NCBI GenBank assembly: GCA_964553255.1
Contig: CAZKJS010000002.1
Span: 46,022 to 110,021, forward strand
From: JAQUCI01 sp964553255
Lineage (GTDB): Bacteria; Bacillota_I; Bacilli_A; Erysipelotrichales; Erysipelotrichaceae
DNA length: 64,000 bases
Direction of reading: 5' to 3'
In this document: one piece after another, positions 16,755 through 25,478 of the stretch
How positions within the stretch are numbered: the stretch's first letter is position 1
Layout: every line of letters starts with the position of its first letter
Made by a program: the position numbers and the translations under genes
The notes under the pieces: model-generated
The model's database searches: none
Told to the model about the DNA's origin: nothing
Seen by the model: the letters and a program-made list of their open reading frames with translations, nothing else

Positions 16755-16804
16755 TTTGTCTATACAAATAAGCTATAATAGAATTAATATAAAGCATAGA
16801 CAAA
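16755..16804 (+). promoter_or_regulatory. Promoter and candidate GntR-type operator of the SIS gene
   Basis: TATAAT at 16774-16779 is the likely -10. TTTGTCTATACAAA (16755-16768) is a near-perfect palindrome just upstream, of the form bound by HutC/TreR-type GntR regulators, and the half-site TAGACAAA recurs at 16797-16804. No such regulator gene lies nearby. Confidence 0.45.
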
Positions 16805-16828
16805 ACAAGATAACTAATAGGAGGAATA

Positions 16829-17905
16829 ATGAAAAAATTCATGGTTGAGTGTGCACAAGAAGCACCGCAAGTTTGTCAAAAAGTCTATCAAAATAAAGAT
16901 GAAAATGTTGGAAAATTAGTTGAACTATATTTAACGAAAGACTATAAAGGCATAGTTTTAGTTGGTTCTGGTTCATCATATAATATTGCTGCGAGCGCTA
17001 AATATGCGATAGAGAAATATCTTAAAACTGAGGTAAAAATATATACACCAGTAAGCTTTGAATACTATGATTATAAACATAGCGTTGATCATTTAGTTAT
17101 ATTCATGTCACAAAGTGGAAGAAGTACTAACACAGTAAACGCCTTAAATGTCGCAATAGCTAACAACTATGATATTGCCAGCTTAACTATGGTAGTTAAT
17201 AATCCATTGGCTAAGGCTAGTGAAAACGCCTTCTATTATGGATCATGGACTGATGAAGCGGATAGTTATGTTTGTCGTGGTTTTAGTGCTTCAGCATTGT
17301 ACTTAATCCTATTTGCGCTTGAAGCTGGGGTTAGAAAAGCAACTATTACTAAGGATGAGTATAAAGCGGCGCATAAGGAATTGAGTGCAATACTTAAAAA
17401 TATGACAAGTGTTCATGAAGCGGTTGAAAAGTTTTATGGCATTCACAAAAACGAACTATATAACATTAGAAGAGCAATGACGTTAGGAATCGGGCCAACA
17501 TACGCAACAGCACTTGAATCATGTTTGAAGTTCTCAGAAACAACGGGTATTGCGACTAATGGTTATGAACTAGAAGAGTTCTTACATGGTCCAGCATATG
17601 AAGTAAAAAAAGACCATGCTGTATTTATCATCGATGTTGATGAAAAACTACATGAGCGCGCTATGAAAATATATGAAGCAAGTAAAGAGTTAACAGATAA
17701 AGTATATGTTGTAACCTGTTTTGATAATTATGTGGGTAATCGGGTTATCAAATTAAGTGAGAAGTTTGACCCAGTATTAATGCCACTAATCACAGTAATA
17801 CCTTTTCAACTAATACCAGGTCATATATGTGAAGATCTCAACATAAGAGCAGTAACAATCTGTAATTATCGGGCTTCACAAATCGCTAAGTCAAAATTGA
17901 ACTAA
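16829..17905 (+). CDS. SIS-domain sugar-phosphate isomerase/deglycase (GlmS isomerase-half/FrlB-like)
   Basis: 358 residues with two SIS domains: the first with VLVGSGSSYNIAASAKYAIE and VIFMSQSGRSTNTVNAL, the second with LGIGPTYATALESCLKFSETTG. It lacks the glutaminase domain of GlmS. EEFLHGPAYEV matches the GlmS/FrlB group, in which this Glu-His region acts in amino-sugar chemistry. Possible reactions are glucosamine-6-P deamination, or deglycation of fructosamine-6-phosphate. AGGAGG at ~16819 fixes the ATG. It stands alone, with an operator-like palindrome in the promoter, so it is probably induced by its substrate. Confidence 0.72.
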   Translation: MKKFMVECAQEAPQVCQKVYQNKDENVGKLVELYLTKDYKGIVLVGSGSSYNIAASAKYAIEKYLKTEVKIYTPVSFEYYDYKHSVDHLVIFMSQSGRSTNTVNALNVAIANNYDIASLTMVVNNPLAKASENAFYYGSWTDEADSYVCRGFSASALYLILFALEAGVRKATITKDEYKAAHKELSAILKNMTSVHEAVEKFYGIHKNELYNIRRAMTLGIGPTYATALESCLKFSETTGIATNGYELEEFLHGPAYEVKKDHAVFIIDVDEKLHERAMKIYEASKELTDKVYVVTCFDNYVGNRVIKLSEKFDPVLMPLITVIPFQLIPGHICEDLNIRAVTICNYRASQIAKSKLN

Positions 17906-17915
17906 TAATGATATC

Positions 17916-17944
17916 TTTACATCTAAGCGCTAGATGACTATAAT
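17916..17944 (+). promoter_or_regulatory. Strong promoter of the metG T-box leader
   Basis: TTTACA (17916-17921), exactly 17 bases, TATAAT (17939-17944). The spacer holds the inverted repeat CATCTA-AGCGC-TAGATG (17920-17936). Confidence 0.7.
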
Positions 17945-17959
17945 GTAATAAAGGTTATG

Positions 17960-18163
17960 ATCAAAAGAGTAACAAAGATAGTCGCATAGAGAGTAAGTGA
18001 TTGGTGGAAGCTTATCGACAAAGGTTGTTAACATGGTTTGTGAACTGATTGTTCGATAGGTAGAATGATACGTAACCCGCGTTAAGGGATAGAGCATAGC
18101 CTCATTTGGTTATGAAATTAAGGTGGTAACACGCAAGAGCGTCCTTTGGATGCTCTTTTTTAG
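17960..18163 (+). ncRNA. T-box leader (methionine specific) upstream of metG
   Basis: A typical T-box riboswitch that senses uncharged tRNA. Stem I begins with the AGAGAGTAAG (GA/K-turn) region at about 17987-17997. ATG at 18065-18067, followed by A, is placed where the specifier codon belongs and agrees with the downstream gene. The antiterminator T-box sequence AGGTGGTAACACGC is at 18121-18134; its UGGU bulge would pair with an ACCA tRNA end. A terminator follows at 18135-18161. Uncharged tRNA-Met should favour read-through into metG. Confidence 0.92.
18135..18161 (+). terminator. T-box-controlled terminator before metG
   Basis: AAGAGCGTCC / GGATGCTCTT with a TTT loop and one G-T wobble, then TTTT. 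Its 5' arm follows the T-box motif, which would compete for pairing. Confidence 0.9.
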
Positions 18164-18171
18164 GAGAAAAA

Positions 18172-20094
18172 ATGGAAAACAAAGGGAAATATTACATAAC
18201 AACTGCGATTGCTTATACTTCAGGAAAGCCACATATTGGCAATGTTTATGAAATTGTCTTAGCTGACAGTATTGCACGCTATAAAAAAATGATCGGATAT
18301 GATGTGTTTTTTCAAACAGGTACTGATGAGCATGGACAAAAGATAGAAGATAAAGCAAAAAAAGCAGGATTAGAACCACAAGTTTATGTTGATAACATCG
18401 CAAATATGATCAAAGAACAGTTTGATGGCATGAATATTTCATATGATAAATTCATGCGTACTACCGATAAACATCATGAAAAACAAGTTCAAAAGATATT
18501 TAAGAAACTTTATGACAAAGGTGATATTTATAAATCATACTATCAAGGTTTATATTGTAAAGATTGCGAGTCTTTTTTCACTGAATCACAACTTTTAGAT
18601 GGTAAATGTCCTGATTGTGGTAGAGCAGTAGAAGCAGCTAAAGAAGAAGCTTACTTTTTCAAAATGAGTAAGTACGCTGATCGTTTAATGAAACATATTG
18701 AAAACAATCCTCACTTCATCCAGCCTGAATCACGTAAAAATGAAATGGTGAATAACTTCATCAAACCAGGACTTCAAGATCTTTGTGTATCACGTACTTC
18801 GTTTAAGTGGGGAATACCAGTTGATTTTGATCCAAAACACGTTGTGTATGTATGGATTGATGCTTTAACTAACTATATCACTGGTCTTGGCTTTGACCTT
18901 GATGGTAATAATGATCCTTTATTTGATAAATACTGGCCAGCTGACATTCACCTAATTGGAAAAGATATCCTGCGTTTCCATACTATCTATTGGCCAATCA
19001 TGTTAATGGCACTTGATATTGAATTACCCAAACAAGTATTTGGCCATCCATGGTTATTGGTGGGTGATGGAAAGATGAGTAAATCAAAGGGTAATGTTAT
19101 TTACGCTGATGATCTTAGAAGCTACTTTGGGCGTGATGCAGTGCGTTATATCATGTTACATGAAATGCCTTTTAGCCAAGATGGAACGGTTACTTATGAG
19201 CTAATGATCGAAAGAATTAATTCAGATCTAGCCAATGTTTTAGGTAATTTAGTAAATCGTACAATAGCGATGACTAATAAATATTTTGAGGGTGTTATCG
19301 AAAACGCAAAAGTTTATGAAGCTATTGATGATGAACTGATCGACTTAACCAAAGCAACACCAATTAAGGTTGAAAAGAAAATGAGTGAGCTTCGTGTACA
19401 AGATTCACTAGATGAGATATTCACTCTTCTAAAGCGTAGCAACAAATATATCGATGAGACCATGCCTTGGAAGTTAGCTCAAGATGAAAGCCAAAAGAAC
19501 CGTCTTAAAACCGTCTTATATAATCTATTAGAGGCAATAAGAACAGCCGCTATCTTGCTTGAACCATATTTACCAGAGACCGCAGTTAAGATCTTAGATC
19601 AACTTAATACTAAGCAACGTACATACGATACCCTATCATCATTTGGACAGTTAGAAGATGGTATTAAGGTTACAGCTAAACCAGAGATATTGTTTGCACG
19701 CTTAGATGAAAAAGAAGTGCTAAGCAAGATTGCAGAAGATCAAAAACCACTAGTAGAAAAGAAAGAAGAGAAACCAACGATCGACATCACTGACTTTGGG
19801 AAGATTCAACTAAAAGTGGGAACCGTCATTAAATCAGAGAAACATCCAAAAGCGGATAAATTACTAGTATCACAAATTGATATCGGCAATGAAACTCGCC
19901 AGATCGTCAGTGGAATAGCTACCTTTATCTCACCCGAGGATTTTGTGGGTAAAAAGGTGGTAGTCGTTACCAATTTAAAACCAGCGATGATCCGTGGTAT
20001 TGAATCACAAGGTATGATCTTAGCTGGTGAAGATAGTGATGGACTTGAAGTCATTAACGTTACTAAACTAGCGAATGGTAGTGAAATAAGATAA
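18172..20094 (+). CDS. metG: Methionyl-tRNA synthetase
   Basis: 640 residues, class Ia. HIGH signature as HIGN (21-24), zinc-finger insertion CKDCESFFTESQ...KCPDCG, KMSKS loop as KMSKSKGN near residue 300, anticodon-binding helical domain, and a C-terminal tRNA-binding EMAPII-like domain (about 540-640: FGKIQLKVGTVIKSEKHPKADKLL). This is the dimeric long form. AGGAG six bases upstream sets ATG 18172, right after the T-box terminator, so expression is tied to tRNA-Met charging. Confidence 0.97.
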   Translation: MENKGKYYITTAIAYTSGKPHIGNVYEIVLADSIARYKKMIGYDVFFQTGTDEHGQKIEDKAKKAGLEPQVYVDNIANMIKEQFDGMNISYDKFMRTTDKHHEKQVQKIFKKLYDKGDIYKSYYQGLYCKDCESFFTESQLLDGKCPDCGRAVEAAKEEAYFFKMSKYADRLMKHIENNPHFIQPESRKNEMVNNFIKPGLQDLCVSRTSFKWGIPVDFDPKHVVYVWIDALTNYITGLGFDLDGNNDPLFDKYWPADIHLIGKDILRFHTIYWPIMLMALDIELPKQVFGHPWLLVGDGKMSKSKGNVIYADDLRSYFGRDAVRYIMLHEMPFSQDGTVTYELMIERINSDLANVLGNLVNRTIAMTNKYFEGVIENAKVYEAIDDELIDLTKATPIKVEKKMSELRVQDSLDEIFTLLKRSNKYIDETMPWKLAQDESQKNRLKTVLYNLLEAIRTAAILLEPYLPETAVKILDQLNTKQRTYDTLSSFGQLEDGIKVTAKPEILFARLDEKEVLSKIAEDQKPLVEKKEEKPTIDITDFGKIQLKVGTVIKSEKHPKADKLLVSQIDIGNETRQIVSGIATFISPEDFVGKKVVVVTNLKPAMIRGIESQGMILAGEDSDGLEVINVTKLANGSEIR

Positions 20095-20108
20095 AGAGGA
20101 TTAATAAG

Positions 20109-20144
20109 AAAGAGTTGGCATATTATATAATGCCAACTCTTTTT
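20109..20144. terminator. Terminator after metG, possibly bidirectional
   Basis: Perfect 13-base stem AAAGAGTTGGCAT / ATGCCAACTCTTT with an eight-base loop, TTTTTG on the plus side. On the minus side the tail is TTTCTTATT, so it may also end the convergent lipoprotein gene. Confidence 0.85.
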
Positions 20145-20164
20145 GTTTTAAATAAGTGATTAAT

Positions 20165-20725
20165 TTACTTTACATCATAAGCAGATGCTCCAGTAAAGGA
20201 GATGTTGTTGTTGTAATTACCTTCTTTAAGAATATGAGTAAATCTAAAGTTTGGATTATCTTTAAGTTCCGTTTGATAAGCTAAACGATCATCACTTAAA
20301 GTCTCCCATAAACCAAGATACTCAAGTAAACTTTGGTAATCTTCTTTATTAAAGTCAGAGTTATGAAACTCAATATTGAAATATTCAAGCTCTACATTGT
20401 CAGCTGTTTTACTAAAATAGTAGTATTTTTCATCAAGGTCACTCATTAGTTTTTCATACATATTTATTTCTGGCTTATTAAGTTCAAGGTTTTTGCCTTC
20501 TATGTAATAGATATAACCATGGATAGCGGTCACATATTTAGTATTGTCAGCATCTAGATTGATCGTTATAGCTGAAGAGATCTTTTTGTCTTCAATAGTA
20601 TAACGTACACCATACTGTTCATCATGTTTTAAATCAGTCTTTCCACAAGCCGATAATAAACATATAGATATAAGTAGTGTTAGATACATTATCAATTGTT
20701 TTTTGTATGAGTTGGTAGTATGCAT
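20165..20725 (-). CDS. Lipoprotein of unknown function
   Basis: 186 residues with a clear lipoprotein signal (hydrophobic stretch, lipobox LLSAC at about residues 23-27). The mature part is hydrophilic and rich in Asp, Asn and Tyr; I recognise no family. It lies between metG and the pho operon terminator and has its own extended -10 promoter, so it appears monocistronic. It is likely membrane-anchored on the outer face. No function is proposed. Confidence 0.7.
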   Translation of the reverse strand: MHTTNSYKKQLIMYLTLLISICLLSACGKTDLKHDEQYGVRYTIEDKKISSAITINLDADNTKYVTAIHGYIYYIEGKNLELNKPEINMYEKLMSDLDEKYYYFSKTADNVELEYFNIEFHNSDFNKEDYQSLLEYLGLWETLSDDRLAYQTELKDNPNFRFTHILKEGNYNNNISFTGASAYDVK

Positions 20726-20770
20726 TGGGGTTCCTTTTTTTATTTGTGATAAATAATAATAATTTCATTA

Positions 20771-20779
20771 ATTATAACA
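20771..20779 (-). promoter_or_regulatory. Extended -10 promoter for the lipoprotein gene
   Basis: Minus-strand TGTTATAAT, no good -35. About 50 bases before the lipoprotein start. Confidence 0.45.
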
Positions 20780-20853
20780 CGAAAAAGCAATAATCATGCG
20801 ATTTTATCAACTTTATTATCATAAAAGAGTTTAACAGAGCTATTATTGAAATT

Positions 20854-20882
20854 AAAAACCGTTGATATACGATCAACGGTTT
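20854..20882 (-). terminator. Terminator of the pst-pho operon
   Basis: Perfect 11-base stem AAACCGTTGAT / ATCAACGGTTT, five-base loop; on the minus strand followed by TTAATTT. Confidence 0.82.
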
Positions 20883-20904
20883 AAGACATTTATTATGGTG
20901 ATAA

Positions 20905-22566
20905 TCAACTTGGAAATCTAATGGTAAATGTAGTTCCTTTATCCTCAATACTTTCAAGATCAATTGTAGCGTTGTGGAATTTTGCACCATTTTTGACAAT
21001 GGCTAAACCAAGACCGGTACCACCAGTTAAGCGTGAATGACTCTTGTCGACACGATAGAAGCGTTCAAAGATTCGTTGTTGGTGTTCTTTAGCGATACCA
21101 ATTCCAGTATCAGTGATAGATAGTAATGCTTGTTTATCCGCTTGTTTTAAAGTGATAGTCACACTACCATTTTGTTTATTATATTTGATCGCATTATCGC
21201 ATAGGTTATACACCATTTCGTATATTATGTTGCGTACACCATTAACATATAGGTCATTTCCGATTAAGTTTATTGTGATATTGTTTTCATCAGCTTTGGT
21301 TTTGAGCGATTTAATGACATCTTCGCTAACGGTTTTAAGATTAAGTTTTTCAAAATCTAGACTTACTTCTTTTTCATCTAGTCGCGATAATTTGATGATA
21401 TCATCAATTAGATCAAGTAAATTCTGTGCTTCAGTATTTATGTTAGAAGCGAACTTAGGGATATCTTCGCTTTTAGCGATACCATTTTCAATGATATCAG
21501 CGTAACCAATTATTGAAGTAAGGGGGGTTTTTAGTTCGTGTGAAACATTGGCTGAAAACTCTTTTCTTAAGTTTTCGCGTTCATGTTTCTCAGTGACATC
21601 CATCAATAGTATTACGGCTGCTTTGTTTGTGTCATTATTTATGGGGCTAGCGATAATTTGATATAAGCGACCAGGGGCTTGATATAGGGTATCTACGACT
21701 TCATTACTTAATGCTTGATTGATCGTACTAATAAACGCTTCTGAACGATTTAGGGTCATATAGTTTTTATTTAAAGCTAGTGCTTGATCGATCTCAAATA
21801 TCTTGGCTGCACTACTATTGATTGACATGATATTGCCATTCTTACCAATAACAAGTAAGCCTTCTTGCATATTATTGATAATAGAGTTAAACTCTATATT
21901 TTGCTCATTAAGTAGTTGCATTTGTTTCTCATTACTACGATTTTGCTCATCCAAACGTATTAGTAAAGGAGATAAATCATCATAGGTTTCATTAGCTAAA
22001 GGACTATCTAGGTTTATAGCGTTAATAGGGGCGACTAGACTATCAGTTTGACGACTTGATACATATATGGTCACAAACAACATAAAGCCCATTAACAAGG
22101 TTAAAAACGGTATACCGCTGATTAGTGTAGTGATAACACTTGATGTGATTGAAGCTACTCTTAATACATGACCATTATCCAGCATTAAGGCATAATAGAA
22201 TGTTTGTTGGTTAATGGTTGATGAGTAACGCGTAGTTTCACCATAACCAGTTTTAATAGCTGATTGAATTTCAGGACGATTTAAGTGGTTTTCCATAGTC
22301 CTATAATCACTTGCTGAATCAAAAAGCACGGTACCATCAACATCGATGATGGTAATACGATTAGTCGCTGAATGATCATCAATCTTTTCTAGATATGTTT
22401 CTTCATCAATATTTAAGGCAACGGCGATATAAGTAGCTTCAGAGCGAAGTGTAGATTTCATTTGGTCATAAAAGCGAGCATACATAAAAACACTCATTGC
22501 GATAAAAGTTAAAGTACTACTGATAATTGCTAGATATAGTAAGTTTTTAAAAATTTTATTTCTCAT
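20905..22566 (-). CDS. phoR: PhoR-like phosphate sensor histidine kinase
   Basis: 553 residues. Membrane segment (about 8-30), extracytoplasmic sensor (about 31-140), second membrane segment (about 145-170), a PAS domain (about 225-325), HisKA with H343 in FSANVSHELKTPLTS, and a C-terminal HATPase ending GTGLGLAIV. It phosphorylates the response regulator encoded just upstream (11-base overlap). Being last in pstSCAB-phoU-phoP-phoR strongly supports phosphate sensing, in which PhoU and the Pst transporter damp the kinase when phosphate is abundant. Confidence 0.92.
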   Translation of the reverse strand: MRNKIFKNLLYLAIISSTLTFIAMSVFMYARFYDQMKSTLRSEATYIAVALNIDEETYLEKIDDHSATNRITIIDVDGTVLFDSASDYRTMENHLNRPEIQSAIKTGYGETTRYSSTINQQTFYYALMLDNGHVLRVASITSSVITTLISGIPFLTLLMGFMLFVTIYVSSRQTDSLVAPINAINLDSPLANETYDDLSPLLIRLDEQNRSNEKQMQLLNEQNIEFNSIINNMQEGLLVIGKNGNIMSINSSAAKIFEIDQALALNKNYMTLNRSEAFISTINQALSNEVVDTLYQAPGRLYQIIASPINNDTNKAAVILLMDVTEKHERENLRKEFSANVSHELKTPLTSIIGYADIIENGIAKSEDIPKFASNINTEAQNLLDLIDDIIKLSRLDEKEVSLDFEKLNLKTVSEDVIKSLKTKADENNITINLIGNDLYVNGVRNIIYEMVYNLCDNAIKYNKQNGSVTITLKQADKQALLSITDTGIGIAKEHQQRIFERFYRVDKSHSRLTGGTGLGLAIVKNGAKFHNATIDLESIEDKGTTFTIRFPS

Positions 22567-23236
22567 CTTTTTTACCCAATTTATAACCTAAGCCATGCAC
22601 AGTTTCGATATAATGACTATAAGATCCTAACTTCTTTCTTAGTGAGCGGATATGAACATCAACAGTTCGTGTTTCACCATCAAAACTATAGCCCCAAATT
22701 TTCTCTAAAAGCACATCTCTGGTTAATACAATATTTCGTGATTTCATAAGGTTACTCAACAGTTCAAATTCCTTAACAGTTAATTCAACTAATGCATCAT
22801 TTAAATAAACCTCATGACTGTTTAGATCAACACTTAACTCTTTATAGGTTAGTACATCCTGTTTGATCTTATCATTAGATCTTCTTAATACTGCTTTGAT
22901 TCGTGATATTAACTCCATCATGCCAAAAGGTTTTGTGACATAATCATCAGCCCCTTGATCTAAGGCAACAACTTTATCATACTCATTTGTTTTGGCTGTT
23001 AACATAATTACCGGAATCTTTACCGTGTCATTATTACTTCTAAGTTTTTTTAAGATATCATTGCCGTTTTCATCTGGTAACATTATATCCAACAAAACAA
23101 GATCAGGTTTAAATATATTAACTTCTTTAAAAAATTCCTTACTATTCGCAAAGCCCTTAGCTTTAAACCCAGTATGGTTTAAAGTATAGATTATCAATTC
23201 ACGGATATTGATATCATCTTCAACACAATATATCAT
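22556..23236 (-). CDS. phoP: PhoB/PhoP-like response regulator
   Basis: 226 residues, OmpR family. The receiver domain carries the acidic pocket ED, phospho-acceptor Asp in LVLLDIMLPDENG (about D50), conserved Thr and Lys (MLTAKTN; VTKPFG). The C-terminal winged helix ends IETVHGLGYKLG. It would activate the phosphate-starvation regulon, including its own operon. The gene overlaps phoU by four bases. Confidence 0.92.
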   Translation of the reverse strand: MIYCVEDDINIRELIIYTLNHTGFKAKGFANSKEFFKEVNIFKPDLVLLDIMLPDENGNDILKKLRSNNDTVKIPVIMLTAKTNEYDKVVALDQGADDYVTKPFGMMELISRIKAVLRRSNDKIKQDVLTYKELSVDLNSHEVYLNDALVELTVKEFELLSNLMKSRNIVLTRDVLLEKIWGYSFDGETRTVDVHIRSLRKKLGSYSHYIETVHGLGYKLGKKDEK

Positions 23237-23886
23237 AACTCTCTCCCTTCTTTATGGATGCCAGTCATTGAGAATTCAACCCATTCAGCAATATTAGTCG
23301 CATGGTCGGCGATCCTTTCAAGATATTTAGCGATCATTAAGATATCAATGGCATGTGATGCATCTTTGATATTATCACGAATGTATTCAATTAGTTCATT
23401 TCGTATGACATTAAAATGTTGATCGACAATATCATCATCACTTATGATCTTATACGCCAGATTTAAATCTTGCTTTACAAAGGAGTCAATACTTTCGTTA
23501 ACCATCTTGATGGCAGCCAATGCCATTTCTTTTAAATGAACACTATTAACAGCGTTTGTTAAGTCAGCTTTGGTTACGATCATCGCGATTTCTTCAGCTT
23601 GATCACCTATTCTTTCCATATCAGTGATCATCTTTAAAGCGGCAGAGATAATACGTAAGTCTTTCGCGACTGGTTGTTGTTGTAAAAGCAGTTTTAAACA
23701 AAGACTTTCAATGTCTTTTTCGTATTGATTTATTTCTCTTTCTTGTTGGATGACCAAATTAGCTAATTCATTATCTTGATTTAATAAAGCTCTTACTGCT
23801 CTTGCGATCGCTGTTTCACATAAGGCGCCCATTTTGATCAATTGTAAATTTAGCTCTTCAAGTTGAGTTTCAAATTGTTTACGCAT
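23233..23886 (-). CDS. phoU: Phosphate signalling protein PhoU
   Basis: 217 residues, two tandem three-helix PhoU repeats, each with the metal-binding E/D-x3-D motif (KMITDMERIGDQAEEIA and AKYLERIADHATNIAEW). PhoU links the Pst transporter to PhoR and keeps the kinase off in phosphate-rich conditions. It starts at the last base of pstB, coupled translation. Confidence 0.94.
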   Translation of the reverse strand: MRKQFETQLEELNLQLIKMGALCETAIARAVRALLNQDNELANLVIQQEREINQYEKDIESLCLKLLLQQQPVAKDLRIISAALKMITDMERIGDQAEEIAMIVTKADLTNAVNSVHLKEMALAAIKMVNESIDSFVKQDLNLAYKIISDDDIVDQHFNVIRNELIEYIRDNIKDASHAIDILMIAKYLERIADHATNIAEWVEFSMTGIHKEGREL

Positions 23887-24638
23887 TAGCCAAACCTCCC
23901 TGTGATATAATCTTCTGTTCTTTTATCCTTTGGTACTGAAAATATTCTTTCGGTTTTGTCATATTCAATAATCTCACCAAGTAAGAAGAAGGCGGTATGA
24001 TCGGAAATTCTAACTGCTTGTTGCATGTTATGGGTAACGATGATGATCGTATACTTCTGTTTAAGCTCACTTATTAAATCTTCTATTTTATTAGTAGAAA
24101 TAGGATCTAAAGCAGAAGTGGGTTCATCCATTAAGAGTATCTCTGGATTAACTGCTAAAGCACGAGCGATACATAAACGTTGTTGTTGACCACCAGATAA
24201 ACTAAGAGCACTTTTATTGAGATTATCTTTTACTTCTTCCCAAATAGCAGCTTGCTGTAATGATCTTTCAACTATTTCATGAAGTTCTTTTTTATTTTTA
24301 ACACCATGCGTTTTTGGTCCAAAAGCGATATTATCAAAAATACTCATCGGAAAGGGATTGGGTTTTTGAAATACCATTCCGACATTCTTGCGAAGTAAAT
24401 TGATATCAACGTTTTGATCATAGATGTTTTGATTATCAATGATCACTTCACCGGTTATCTTGCAATCTTCGATCAAATCATTCATTCGATTTAATGTTCT
24501 AAGCAAAGTTGATTTACCACACCCTGAAGGGCCAATAAAAGCAGTTATCTCGTTAAGTGGAATGCTTAAGTTAATGTCTTTCAAAGCGTGGTTATTTCCA
24601 TAAAATAAATTCACATTTTTGATTAAGATCTCATTCAT
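23886..24638 (-). CDS. pstB: Phosphate ABC transporter ATPase
   Basis: 250 residues. Walker A GPSGCGKSTLLRTLNRMNDL is the classic PstB form, followed by FQKPNPFPMSI (Q-loop region), LSGGQQQRLCIARALA and LMDEPTSALDP. Powers high-affinity phosphate import with PstA/PstC. Length and every motif match the family. Confidence 0.97.
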   Translation of the reverse strand: MNEILIKNVNLFYGNNHALKDINLSIPLNEITAFIGPSGCGKSTLLRTLNRMNDLIEDCKITGEVIIDNQNIYDQNVDINLLRKNVGMVFQKPNPFPMSIFDNIAFGPKTHGVKNKKELHEIVERSLQQAAIWEEVKDNLNKSALSLSGGQQQRLCIARALAVNPEILLMDEPTSALDPISTNKIEDLISELKQKYTIIIVTHNMQQAVRISDHTAFFLLGEIIEYDKTERIFSVPKDKRTEDYITGRFG

Positions 24639-24641
24639 ATT

Positions 24642-25478
24642 TTAACCTTTCTTAAAACGCTTCGCAATAAATGTTGATAATGCGTTAATAACAATGACAA
24701 CTAGTAGTAAAACAACAGCTGTAGCGTATGATTCATTGACATATAAACCCTCATTATTCAGGGCATACATATGTATCGCTAAAGTGCGACCACTTGAAAA
24801 TAAGGATGATGGAATTTGGGCTATAGTACCAGCTGTAAAGATTAATGCGGCAGTTTCACCCACAATACGACCAATAGCTAAGATAATACCAGCCAATACT
24901 CCAGGTATTGCTGATGGTAAGACAATCCTAAAGATAGTTCTAAGCTTTCCAGCACCTAAACCGTAACTTCCTTGACGATATTCAATTGGAATAGCGATAA
25001 GGGCTTCTTCAGTAGTTCTGATGATCAAAGGTAATATCATGATGGCTAGCGTTAAAGCGCCTGCCATTAAAGAGTAACGCCAACCAATAAAAGTAAGGAA
25101 AAATAAGTAACCAAAAAGGCCATACACAATTGAAGGTATACCCGCTAAGGTTTCTGTTGTTAAGCGAATAACATTAACAAGTTTGTTTTTCTTATTAGCG
25201 TACTCAACAAGATAGATCGCTGAGAATATACCAATAGGTGCAGCGAAAAATAATGTCAATAAAGTCAAAGTAACAGTATTAACCATTGCTGGAAACAATG
25301 ATACATTATCTGAATTATAGTTAAATTCAAAGAGCGAGGGTTTTAGATTTATTAATCCTTTAATGAGGATATAACCAAGAATAAAAAGGATAATGATGAT
25401 TGTAAATATTATAGCTGTTTTAACAGCGAAACTAAGAAAGATTGATAACCAATCATGTTTTTTAACACGATGTTCCAT
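24642..25478 (-). CDS. pstA: Phosphate ABC transporter permease PstA
   Basis: 278 residues, six membrane segments with the BPD loop YRQGSYGLGAGKLRTIFRIVLP and the typical PstA GIFSAIYLVEYA stretch. It pairs with PstC in the phosphate channel. Its start overlaps the pstC stop by one base. Confidence 0.94.
   Translation of the reverse strand: MEHRVKKHDWLSIFLSFAVKTAIIFTIIIILFILGYILIKGLINLKPSLFEFNYNSDNVSLFPAMVNTVTLTLLTLFFAAPIGIFSAIYLVEYANKKNKLVNVIRLTTETLAGIPSIVYGLFGYLFFLTFIGWRYSLMAGALTLAIMILPLIIRTTEEALIAIPIEYRQGSYGLGAGKLRTIFRIVLPSAIPGVLAGIILAIGRIVGETAALIFTAGTIAQIPSSLFSSGRTLAIHMYALNNEGLYVNESYATAVVLLLVVIVINALSTFIAKRFKKG

Noticed and set aside
20772..20999. 75-residue minus-strand frame at the end of phoR
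   Set aside because: It is an out-of-frame reading of phoR and the terminator; no ribosome site or family.
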